DNA from: Pseudomonas rhizoryzae
GTDB taxonomy: Bacteria > Pseudomonadota > Gammaproteobacteria > Pseudomonadales > Pseudomonadaceae
Direction: 5' to 3'
DNA: 64,000 nt
NCBI RefSeq assembly: GCF_005250615.1
Contig: NZ_SULM01000013.1
Span: 1 to 64,000 of the forward strand
In this document: one piece after another, positions 27,274 through 34,792 of the stretch
Layout: each line of letters opens with the position of its first letter
How positions within the stretch are numbered: the first letter of the stretch is position 1
Translations under genes and position numbers: made by a program
Notes under the pieces: model-generated
What the model was told of the DNA's origin: nothing
Databases searched by the model: none
Seen by the model: the letters and a program-made list of their open reading frames with translations, nothing else

Positions 27274-28485
27274 GTGAATACAGTTTGTTTGGTCGCCTGT
27301 ACCAGCAAAAAGAGTGACCAACCGACAGCAGCTGAGCTTATCTACCGGTCGCCGCTCTTCTTAGCTGCACGCAGCTACGCTCAGCACCGTGCCGACCAAT
27401 GGTTCATACTTTCAGCGAAGCATGGACTGCTATCTCCCGAAGAAATAATTGCTCCTTACAACGAGTCGCTTCTAAATCAAAGCGAGTTGCAACGACAGGA
27501 GTGGGCTACAGATGTCTATAAGGCTTTGAATGCACGCGTACCTGCGGGGGCGCGCATCATATTTTTAGCAGGATCTGCCTATCGCTCTTATCTTGCCCCT
27601 GCATTCGAGGCAGATGGCCGTGAAACAGCAGCTCCTATGTCAGCGCTGGGGATAGGTAGTCAAGTAGCTTGGCTGCAGAAAGTCGAGAGCGAACACGTAC
27701 GTTTGTCCCAAATCGATCGCTTTTACGCGCTTCTAAAGCGTGTGATAGCTTTGAATACCGGTTTAAGCCAAAAACTATCTCAACAGACAGCTGCGTCTGT
27801 TCGACACGAGCGGGGCATTTACTTCTTCTTTGAAGATGGCGAGATGCGTATGACTGCACCGTTCCAGCAACGAGTTGTTCGAATCGGCACTCATGCGGTC
27901 AGTGAGGGATCAAAAGCCACACTCTGGAACCGCCTACGCACGCATCGAGGGGGAGGCAATGGTCTTGGAAATCACCGCGGATCGATCTTTCGTCTTCACG
28001 TGGGCGAATCACTCATAAGGCGTAAAGAGCTTGAGGCAAGCTTCCCGACCTGGGGTAAGGGGCAATCGGCACCAGCCAATGTTCGCTCGGGAGAAGAAGA
28101 AATTGAATTCGCAGTCTCCGAGCACATTCGAGCGATGCAAGTAGCGTGGCTAGAGGTGCCTGACGCATCGTCGGCTGATAGTGATCGTGGCTATTTAGAA
28201 AGAAATTTCATCGCGCTCTTAGCGGGCCCAACCGGACCACTGGATCTACCAAGTGGGAAGTGGCTAGGTCGGTGGAGTACTCGTGAAGCCGTCAAAAGCT
28301 CAGGACTATGGAACGTAAATCATGTCTACGAGACATTTGATGAAACGTCACTAGAGGTATTCGAGCAACACATTGAAGTCGCTGAGGGACTGCGTGCTAG
28401 AACAGAGCAGTCATTAGCGCCAAGTGGATGGCGCTCGCGCATTAAAGAGCGCGAAAACGCGAGCGGACAAATTGATTTGTTATAG
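27274..28485 (+). CDS. DUF6884 protein with C-terminal GIY-YIG-like domain
   Basis: 403 aa. The N-terminal domain (1-130) opens VCLVACTSKKSD and has a WFILSAKHGLLSPEEIIAPY block; both are hallmarks of DUF6884, a uracil-glycosylase-like fold as I recall. The C-terminal part (from about 180) reads ERGIYFFFEDGE, RVVRIGTHAVS, LWNRLRTHRGG and NHRGSIFRLHVG, matching the GIY-YIG-like nuclease pattern. I place the start at GTG 27274, which has GGAGAAGG 5 bases upstream; a GTG at 27247 that overlaps the QueC-like stop is an alternative. Catalytic activity is not established for this combination. Confidence 0.72.
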   Translation: MNTVCLVACTSKKSDQPTAAELIYRSPLFLAARSYAQHRADQWFILSAKHGLLSPEEIIAPYNESLLNQSELQRQEWATDVYKALNARVPAGARIIFLAGSAYRSYLAPAFEADGRETAAPMSALGIGSQVAWLQKVESEHVRLSQIDRFYALLKRVIALNTGLSQKLSQQTAASVRHERGIYFFFEDGEMRMTAPFQQRVVRIGTHAVSEGSKATLWNRLRTHRGGGNGLGNHRGSIFRLHVGESLIRRKELEASFPTWGKGQSAPANVRSGEEEIEFAVSEHIRAMQVAWLEVPDASSADSDRGYLERNFIALLAGPTGPLDLPSGKWLGRWSTREAVKSSGLWNVNHVYETFDETSLEVFEQHIEVAEGLRARTEQSLAPSGWRSRIKERENASGQIDLL

Positions 28486-28493
28486 GGAATAGC

Positions 28494-30167
28494 ATGACCA
28501 AGGACAGATGCAACGATAGAGATAAGGATTTTTGCGATCTGCTGAAGCGGTACCCCCGTGCCATCGTGCACTTACGATCTCAGGTTCGCAAGCAGCGTTT
28601 CGGCGCAATCCTTGGGGCGGGAATCAGCGTTGATTTCGGCGCTCCACAGTGGAACAACTTGATCAATGACATCGCTTCTGATCCCGCTGTTGACGCAACT
28701 GATATAGTAGGAGGCAAGACATTCACCAGCATGGCAGCCCCCTACCAGACCGAAATTCTCTATCAAAAATTTAGGGGCAAGTTTTATGAAAACTTGACGG
28801 GCCTATCCCCGGCAGAGCAATTAAATTCTGCTACGGCAGAGTGGCTCACAATATGCCAAAAGTATTTATACAAAACACCACCAATCGATATAGCAGAAGC
28901 GCTTCCTAAACATCCATATATGGAAGAGTTGATTCCGCTAATTCAAAATAGCGCGCTAACTATAAATTTTAACTTTGACGACTATCTAGAACGGGCACTC
29001 GTAATAAGAAAGCGCCCTATAGATAAGGGTAATCGCGGCTTCGAGGTTGTCACTGACCCTTGGCCACAGTTTCGGCGACAAGACTGTGTGATTTATCATA
29101 TTCACGGATATGTCCCGGAAGGCCTTATGGAGAAAACTGTCGATCGATTTGTATTTTCAGAAGCTTCATATTCAAAGCAATATGTTGGATCTCGCGGCCA
29201 TGACTCGTCATTTTTTCTGGCTCACCTGGCTAGAAACACCTGCCTACTAATCGGCTGCTCGTTGGAGGCAGAACTTAGAAATGTATTAATGCGAGGTGCT
29301 GAAACAAACCCCGGAAACTTTCATTACTATTGCCATTGGGTTCCTCGCCACGACGCTCTTTCCGATGTCGAAAAGCAGCTAATTTCCGATACGAATTTCA
29401 AAGTTTACAATATAATAACACTCTTCCTAACCTCCTCAGAGATTAGACTGCTACTAAAATTAATTAACGGAAATGATATCTTGGACGGCAGGCTTAATGA
29501 CCTGGCGACACGCAGCGCTACTCCACTGAAGTACACTTTCTATATGACGGGCTCGCTCGGAGTTGGTAAGAGCACTACCACAAGTCATCTTCGCAATTTA
29601 AACGTTCTAGATGAGTGGCTTGAACCTCGCCCTGAGGTACTAGGTAAACCGTGGGACGACCTGACGGAGAATGAGAAAGTTTCTGCGGACAGTTGGGTCG
29701 CAGGTCAGTTTACGCAAAAGAATGACACACTTAGACACGAGAAACATCCAGTTATCAGTGTTGTTGATCGTCCACCGCTCGACCCATTGGTGTTCACGCT
29801 GCCTGTAGAAAGGTCTGCCAAGGCGAAATTCTTAGCGGACCATATATGCCCTAATGACGGTCTCGGGAGCTACGGTATAGAAAAAGGCGTCGTCATCCTG
29901 TTACTGGGCGATCCTAAGGAATTGTCTGCTCGGGTACGCGCAACAGGCAGGAGCAAATATACGGCGGAAAGATTGGAGGACATGCAACAGCAAATGAGGG
30001 AACTGTACGAGCCCATGCAGGGCACTGTTACTATCGATACCCAATTTATGAGTATAGCAGAGCTAACCAAGCGAGTCGCTGAAGTCATACATCGAGAAAA
30101 ATACGAGCCTGCAGATTTAACAACGAAGCTGCATAGTTACCTCGGAGACGGCAGTGGATCTGTTTGA
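28494..30167 (+). CDS. SIR2-like domain fused to a P-loop nucleotide kinase
   Basis: 557 aa. The N-terminal SIR2 domain (about 30-280) shows the NAD site GAILGAGISVDFGAPQW, the TINFNFDDYLE segment and VIYHIHGYV with the putative catalytic His, as in defence NADases. The C-terminal half carries Walker A TGSLGVGKSTTTSHL near residue 355, a VVDRPPLDPLVF segment near 421 and a lid-like LLLGDPKELSARVRATGRS near 465, resembling thymidylate or deoxynucleoside kinases. It follows the DUF6884 gene by 8 bases and overlaps the next gene by 14. A fusion of NAD hydrolysis and nucleotide phosphorylation in one chain is unusual. Function is inferred. Confidence 0.75.
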   Translation: MTKDRCNDRDKDFCDLLKRYPRAIVHLRSQVRKQRFGAILGAGISVDFGAPQWNNLINDIASDPAVDATDIVGGKTFTSMAAPYQTEILYQKFRGKFYENLTGLSPAEQLNSATAEWLTICQKYLYKTPPIDIAEALPKHPYMEELIPLIQNSALTINFNFDDYLERALVIRKRPIDKGNRGFEVVTDPWPQFRRQDCVIYHIHGYVPEGLMEKTVDRFVFSEASYSKQYVGSRGHDSSFFLAHLARNTCLLIGCSLEAELRNVLMRGAETNPGNFHYYCHWVPRHDALSDVEKQLISDTNFKVYNIITLFLTSSEIRLLLKLINGNDILDGRLNDLATRSATPLKYTFYMTGSLGVGKSTTTSHLRNLNVLDEWLEPRPEVLGKPWDDLTENEKVSADSWVAGQFTQKNDTLRHEKHPVISVVDRPPLDPLVFTLPVERSAKAKFLADHICPNDGLGSYGIEKGVVILLLGDPKELSARVRATGRSKYTAERLEDMQQQMRELYEPMQGTVTIDTQFMSIAELTKRVAEVIHREKYEPADLTTKLHSYLGDGSGSV

Positions 30168-30627
30168 TCACAACCGGCCGCTTGTTTACCTCGCGGGCCC
30201 CCTCTTTTCAGAGGCTGAACTCAACTTCAATCTCGCTTTGACTGAGCGTATTGAGCAAAGTTTGGATGTATATCTGCCGCAACGAGATGGCGGAAAACTC
30301 GTTGATTTGCTGGCATGCGGTGTGGAAAAGCGAGCAGCCTATAAGTCAATTTTTGACCGCGACCTGCGAGCTCTAGAGGCCGCAAGCGCTGTGATCATCG
30401 TGCTTGATGGACGTACGATTGACGAGGGCGCAGCTTTCGAGCTCGGGTACGCCTATGCCCATGCAAAGCTGTGTTTCGGCCTCCAAACCGATCCCCGGCG
30501 TTTAATGCCGGCGGGAAACAATCCGATGATCGAAATGCCATTGCAGAAAATTTTCCATAGTATCGAGAGTGTCGGCGAGTGGGCCGACTGGTTCGCGCGC
30601 ACTGAGGTAACGCTCTACAGGAAATGA
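30154..30627 (+). CDS. Nucleoside 2-deoxyribosyltransferase family protein
   Basis: 157 aa. The family N-terminus LVYLAGPLFSEAELNFN is near residues 9-25, and the catalytic-Glu region IDEGAAFELGYAYAHAK spans about 88-104, both intact. Family members exchange or hydrolyse the base of deoxynucleosides. The GTG start at 30154 lies inside the previous gene with GGAG upstream, so translation is coupled. It is the last gene of the four-gene operon; together with QueC-like and kinase functions it points to base or deoxynucleotide chemistry. Confidence 0.82.
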   Translation: MDLFDHNRPLVYLAGPLFSEAELNFNLALTERIEQSLDVYLPQRDGGKLVDLLACGVEKRAAYKSIFDRDLRALEAASAVIIVLDGRTIDEGAAFELGYAYAHAKLCFGLQTDPRRLMPAGNNPMIEMPLQKIFHSIESVGEWADWFARTEVTLYRK

Positions 30628-30645
30628 AGTGCCAAAGGATACGGA

Positions 30646-30774
30646 TTAGGCTGTCATGATTTCGCTCAGCAGCTCCGTGTGACCATCAAGTACCGTGAGC
30701 AGCTTGACTAGAGCCAGTGACGGCTTTGTCTTACCAGTTTCATGCTGGGAGAATGCGTTGACTCCGCCGCCGAA
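30646..30774 (-). pseudogene. Remnant of an MqsA-type antitoxin gene
   Basis: Only the C-terminal helix-turn-helix half survives: FGGGVNAFSQHETGKTKPSL, then ALVKLLTVLDGHTELLSEI, the pattern of MqsA/YgiT antitoxins. The N-terminal zinc domain and the start of the helix-turn-helix are missing; the sequence upstream of the Phe codon at 30774 belongs to another context. No toxin gene adjoins. Probably a deletion scar at the cargo-backbone junction. Confidence 0.5.
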
Positions 30775-30823
30775 TCTGCCGGACCCAGGCCGTCGCTCGT
30801 CGCCGACGACTGGAGATATATAC

Positions 30824-31036
30824 ATGGCCAAGCCCAATCAGCGTGACCTGACCTACTGCACGTTGGCTCTGCTGCTAACGGTACGGATCCATGGCACCGA
30901 GAGCGCCGTACGTGACACGGCCAGGCGCTGTGTAAAGCTGCTCCCCAGGCGGCAGCGAGACCTAATGCTAAACGTCGTCCAGGCTCAGTATCCCTTGGAT
31001 CTAGTCCGCCATATCGCCCGAAACCTAGATGCATGA
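30824..31036 (+). CDS. Small basic hypothetical protein
   Basis: 70 aa starting MAKPNQRDLTYCTLALLL at an ATG preceded by TGGAGAT. Helical and basic (RRCVKLLPRRQRDLMLNVV). Similar small proteins occur in Pseudomonas ICEs, but I cannot name the function. It is back in ICE-like base composition. Confidence 0.55.
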   Translation: MAKPNQRDLTYCTLALLLTVRIHGTESAVRDTARRCVKLLPRRQRDLMLNVVQAQYPLDLVRHIARNLDA

Positions 31037-31093
31037 CATGGTCGTTAGGACTGCAGAACTCTTCTGCCTAGAGAACTTCCTACTTCAGATTAG

Positions 31094-31483
31094 CTAGTTC
31101 CTCTCGAGCAGCGCCAATAGCTTTTGCGCGGAATTACACTGAGGTGAAAGCAGAACCTGCCGCACCTTCTCATATGCTCGAGCGGCTTGCTCATAGGGCA
31201 GGTGACTCTCGTCGTAGTGCCAGCCCGCTGCTGCCAGAGCTGCGCACTTCAACTGGCGTGCTGCTCCCCATCCCTTCCAGCCTTCCCAGCTGGGCTGCGA
31301 TCTGATGACGCCTACGCCCCATCCAAGCTTTTCTAAGAGACCAGTGTTGGCCTTCGCTTCAGCCTCAGCTAGCTCAGCGATCGCGGCTTCCACCTTTAGA
31401 TACCTCGGGATGGGCCCTTCGATTCGATACATTTCTGTGGCCGTGATCGGCTCGATGTCACGAAGCTCGTCTTTAAATCGCAT
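31094..31483 (-). CDS. Hypothetical protein
   Basis: 129 aa, no family recognised. Begins MRFKDELRDIEPITATEMYR and is soluble and helical, with a Trp-rich middle (WEGWKGWGAARQLKCAALAAAGW). It lies on the strand opposite to the conjugation genes, next to another minus-strand unknown, in the short zone before the transfer operon. Confidence 0.5.
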   Translation of the reverse strand: MRFKDELRDIEPITATEMYRIEGPIPRYLKVEAAIAELAEAEAKANTGLLEKLGWGVGVIRSQPSWEGWKGWGAARQLKCAALAAAGWHYDESHLPYEQAARAYEKVRQVLLSPQCNSAQKLLALLERN

Positions 31484-31538
31484 TGCTCAACATCCCACAT
31501 AAAGAAGTGAAGGCATCTCGATAGCAACGGGAGACGAA

Positions 31539-31838
31539 TCAGATTCCGTCGAAGCTAGCGATCCCTACCCGGAAGGGCTTCCATTCATTCTCCGGCGTAC
31601 CAGGCAGACAGATCGCCACGCTCACCTGCTGTCCAGCCTGAGGATCAGCCGGCTTTATCGCCACGTGCCGATAGACCGTGAAATCAGGCCTATACATCGT
31701 CGAGCTCTGGCTCCGGTGGTACTCCCAGATGCCGTACCCGTTCAAGGTACTCACCTGGCGCTCCAGATTGATCACGCCACCTTTTTCCAGCCGAATCACT
31801 AGCACCTTGGTAGCCCTCTCAGCCAAAGCACGCATCAT
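31539..31838 (-). CDS. Hypothetical protein
   Basis: 99 aa beginning MMRALAERATKVLVIRLEKG, predicted beta-rich and soluble, with no recognised domain. It is divergent from the transfer operon that starts at 31986. Confidence 0.45.
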   Translation of the reverse strand: MMRALAERATKVLVIRLEKGGVINLERQVSTLNGYGIWEYHRSQSSTMYRPDFTVYRHVAIKPADPQAGQQVSVAICLPGTPENEWKPFRVGIASFDGI

Positions 31839-31900
31839 AACCTGCCCGCTCTCAGCACCTGGCCAAAGGGCGACCTATGAGCTGTTGAACGCCGAAACCT

Positions 31901-31925
31901 AACCTCCTGAGACCTGGATAAGGTT
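31901..31925 (+). promoter_or_regulatory. Transfer-operon element AACC-N17-GGTT, copy 1
   Basis: AACC and GGTT, 17 bases apart, with TCCTGAGACCTGGATAA between them and TTCCTGCTGATCC continuing on the right. The element ends 60 bases before the first transfer-gene start codon. Four other copies with exactly the same spacing are in the window. It is probably the binding site of an ICE transfer activator or part of its promoter. Confidence 0.7.
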
Positions 31926-31985
31926 TCCTGCTGATCCCATTCCGCACTTCTGCGACCGTGCACGGCATCCTGTGCGAGGTCTCCT

Positions 31986-32690
31986 ATGAAGCGCCCTTCC
32001 CTCTCTCAAACGCTTGCCGCTGTAGGCTTTGTTGCCTTGTCGGGTGCGTGCCTTTATCTCTACGTAGAGCTGTCTCACGTCAATCGTGACCTCAACGCGA
32101 CGGCAGACCAGAACACGGTCCAAGCCATTACCCAGCGTCTGGACAAGATGCAGGACCAGATGGATGGCTTCGCCGGCGGCAAGCCTGTCCAAGACGCCGA
32201 TTTCCGGGCCAGTCAGCAAGCGCTGTCTCAACGGATCGATACCGCCCAGGCCATGCTGGTGGAGATCCAGCGTGCCAATCAGACCGCGCTGCAGGGCATG
32301 GCCCAGGCCGGTGACCTAGTGGTGCTCGAGGCGAAGATCGAAGACCTGCAAAACGACCTTGGCGACCTGCGCAGAAAAGCAGTGGAGCCTGTCAAGGCAC
32401 CGCCTCCACTGATGGTTCCCAAGCAGCGCAGCGCTCCATCCACCGCGCACAAGCCCGAGCCACCCAAGCCAGTCGACACCCCTCCACCTTTCACCGTCGT
32501 GGGCATCGAGTACCGCGGCGGCGAGCGCTTTCTTTCAATCGCCCCGCCCGGTAGCACCCAGCTCAGCGAGCTCTACCTGGTGCGCCCAGGCGACAACGTC
32601 GGCGGTACCCGCTGGCGGCTGGCCAACCTCGACGACCGCCAGGCGCAGTTCAGCGTCGACGGCGCGACCCGCACCCTATCCGTCAAGTAG
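31986..32690 (+). CDS. Conjugation-cluster protein with membrane anchor and coiled coil
   Basis: 234 aa. A single N-terminal transmembrane helix (about 9-28, TLAAVGFVALSGACLYLYV) is followed by a periplasmic coiled coil (about 30-130), a Pro-rich linker and a small C-terminal beta domain (FTVVGIEYRGGERFLSIAPPG) of the kind seen in PilP-like pilus biogenesis proteins. It is the first gene of the transfer operon, 13 bases before the TIGR03759 gene. It may help assemble the mating pilus. Confidence 0.6.
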   Translation: MKRPSLSQTLAAVGFVALSGACLYLYVELSHVNRDLNATADQNTVQAITQRLDKMQDQMDGFAGGKPVQDADFRASQQALSQRIDTAQAMLVEIQRANQTALQGMAQAGDLVVLEAKIEDLQNDLGDLRRKAVEPVKAPPPLMVPKQRSAPSTAHKPEPPKPVDTPPPFTVVGIEYRGGERFLSIAPPGSTQLSELYLVRPGDNVGGTRWRLANLDDRQAQFSVDGATRTLSVK

Positions 32691-32702
32691 TAGAGGCAAC
32701 CC

Positions 32703-33455
32703 ATGCATCCACAGTCCCATCTTCTTCCCGCGAGCCTTGCAGTTGCCCTCCTCCTACTCTCGCCATCCGCGCCGGCACTCACCGCTGATCTAGTGGCCGC
32801 TCAAGTCTTCTCGGGCGAAACGGGCAGTGCTGAGCGCCAAAGCGCGGTACAGCGCAATGACAGCGCCGCTGCCCAGGAATGGGGCCTCAGCAGCCAGGAA
32901 TTCCAGCGCTACCGGACCCTGATGCAAGGCAGCCGCGGCGTTTACTCACCCGGGCTGGATCCGCTCACCGCCCTGGGCATCGAAGCTCAGACCGATGCTG
33001 AGCGGCGTCGCTATGCCGAGCTGCAGGTCCGCGCCGAGGCGCAGCGGGTACAGAAGGAGCTGGCCTACGACCAGGCCTACCGCGACGCCTGGAATCGCCT
33101 CTACCCGAACCTACAACCGGTACAGGCCGGCGGCCAGGCAGCGCCGCAGGCCAGCCCCGCAGCACGCGGCAACGGGCGACTCGCCATATTCGTGACGGAC
33201 AGCTGCGCGGCCTGTACCGAGCGGGTCCAGGCCCTGCAGAGCGCTGGCCAGGCCTTCGATCTCTATTTGATCGGTAGCCAGAACGACGATGCCAAGATCC
33301 GCCGCTGGGCGGTGCTCGCCGGCATCGATCCGGCCAAGGTGCGGACCCGACAGATCACCCTCAACCACGACGCCGGGCGCTGGGTCCAGCTCGGCCTGGG
33401 CGGTGAACTGCCCGCAGCCGTACGCGAGGTGAATGGGCAATGGCTCAGGCAATGA
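32703..33455 (+). CDS. TIGR03759 family ICE conjugation protein
   Basis: 250 aa with a signal peptide (SLAVALLLLSPSAPALT, to about residue 27). The family core EWGLSSQEFQRYRTLMQGSRG, then YSPGLDPLTALGIEA, is at about 58-97. The C-terminal half (from about 158) is a thioredoxin-like module with CAAC in IFVTDSCAACTERV. Periplasmic role in mating-channel assembly. Overlaps the next gene by 16 bases. Confidence 0.85.
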   Translation: MHPQSHLLPASLAVALLLLSPSAPALTADLVAAQVFSGETGSAERQSAVQRNDSAAAQEWGLSSQEFQRYRTLMQGSRGVYSPGLDPLTALGIEAQTDAERRRYAELQVRAEAQRVQKELAYDQAYRDAWNRLYPNLQPVQAGGQAAPQASPAARGNGRLAIFVTDSCAACTERVQALQSAGQAFDLYLIGSQNDDAKIRRWAVLAGIDPAKVRTRQITLNHDAGRWVQLGLGGELPAAVREVNGQWLRQ

Positions 33456-34018
33456 TCAAGGCGCTCGGCGCCGGTGTGATCCTGCAGGCCTTCGCGATCG
33501 GCGCCCAGGCTTCCGAGACACCGCCGCCCGCCTATCAGCTGGCCGCCTACCAGGCCGGCATCCCTTCCGAGGTGCTGTACTCGGTTGCTCTGCAGGAGAG
33601 CGGCACTCGCCTGCGCGGCCAAGGCAAGCAGCTGGTGCCCTGGCCCTGGACGCTCAACGTCGCCGGCGCCGGCTATCGCTTCGCCACCCGGGCAGACGCC
33701 TGTACCGCACTGCTGGTCGCGCTCAATACCGCCGGCGCCAAACGCGTCGACGTCGGTATCGCCCAGGTCAACATGGGCTGGAACGGCCACCGCTTCGGCC
33801 GCGGCGTCTCGCCCTGTGAGGCGCTGAACCCCTACAAAAACCTGGAAGTCGCGGCCCGGATGCTCGCCGAGCTGCGTGCACAGGGCGGCGACTGGATCAA
33901 TGTCGCCGGTCGCTATCACCGCCCCGCCGGCGGCGCCCCTGCCGCCAAGTACCGCGAACTCTTCGCCAAACACCTGAGCCGGGTCACCGGCCTGAATCTC
34001 CTGGCCTCGAACCCATGA
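33440..34018 (+). CDS. Lytic transglycosylase (SLT) of the conjugation system
   Basis: 192 aa with a short signal sequence and an SLT domain: catalytic Glu in VLYSVALQESGTRL near residue 51, WPWTLNVAGAGYRF near 69 and the VDVGIAQVNMGWN block near 104. It cleaves peptidoglycan so that the transfer channel can pass. It overlaps both neighbours. Confidence 0.88.
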   Translation: MAQAMIKALGAGVILQAFAIGAQASETPPPAYQLAAYQAGIPSEVLYSVALQESGTRLRGQGKQLVPWPWTLNVAGAGYRFATRADACTALLVALNTAGAKRVDVGIAQVNMGWNGHRFGRGVSPCEALNPYKNLEVAARMLAELRAQGGDWINVAGRYHRPAGGAPAAKYRELFAKHLSRVTGLNLLASNP

Positions 34019-34524
34019 AGCAGATCCTCTCCCTCTCCCTCACCCTCACCCTCACCGTGACCCTGCCGCTGGCCGCCCAGGCCGCCAACCTCACAGTGGT
34101 CGAAGACCGCGGTGGCGTCTCCGCCCTGCCCTATTACCAAGGCCTCAATCCAGAGCCTGCGCAGACGCAGCACCAGGCACCGGTGCCACAGCCCACCCTG
34201 GCACAGGGTTTCCCGGTGCGATCGCAGCGGCTGACTCCCGGCACCGTCCAGGGGCGCGCGCTCAACGCACCCGGCCTGCAGCCCTTCTTCCTGGTCGGCG
34301 ACGACGAGCTGTCTCGCCAATGGCTGGCCAGCCGCGGCGAAACCCTGCAGCGCCTTGGCGCCGTAGGCTTGGTCGTCAACGTTGCCAGCGCTGAACGCCT
34401 GGCGGTGATTCGCCGATGGACCGGCGGACTGGCCGTCAGCCCTGTCGTCGGCGATGACCTGGCCGCCCGCCTGGGCCTTACCCATTACCCCGTGCTCATC
34501 ACCGCTACGGCACTCGAGCAATAG
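34015..34524 (+). CDS. TIGR03765 family ICE protein
   Basis: 169 aa, exported (signal peptide to about residue 22). The family signature LTVVEDRGGVSALPYYQGL lies directly after the signal peptide, and a conserved C-terminal domain of about 110 residues includes GLVVNVASAERLAVIRRW. Exact role in the mating apparatus is unknown. Overlaps the transglycosylase by 4 bases. Confidence 0.85.
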   Translation: MKQILSLSLTLTLTVTLPLAAQAANLTVVEDRGGVSALPYYQGLNPEPAQTQHQAPVPQPTLAQGFPVRSQRLTPGTVQGRALNAPGLQPFFLVGDDELSRQWLASRGETLQRLGAVGLVVNVASAERLAVIRRWTGGLAVSPVVGDDLAARLGLTHYPVLITATALEQ

Positions 34525-34532
34525 GAGCCCAC

Positions 34533-34790
34533 ATGCCCAGCCCCCAATCCCTCTACCTGACCCTGGTGATCCGGATGCCCAATGGCCAGGCCGCCCGTGC
34601 GGCCCTGGCGGGGGATGTCGAGGTCCTGGTCGACCTCCATGGCGGCGAGGTCACTGGCCGGTCACTGGACGACAAACTGACGCTCTGCGAGCGCTTCGAG
34701 GCGGCGCTTTCACCTGGTGAAGCCGAGGCGATCCGCAGGGACCATGCCGCTGGACTGCGCTTGCCAGGCGCTGACGAGCAGGAGCGCTAG
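34533..34790 (+). CDS. Small hypothetical transfer-operon protein
   Basis: 85 aa, soluble, beginning MPSPQSLYLTLVIRMPNG. It sits 8 bases after the TIGR03765 gene and 2 bases before the coupling protein gene. No domain recognised. Confidence 0.6.
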   Translation: MPSPQSLYLTLVIRMPNGQAARAALAGDVEVLVDLHGGEVTGRSLDDKLTLCERFEAALSPGEAEAIRRDHAAGLRLPGADEQER

Positions 34791-34792
34791 CC

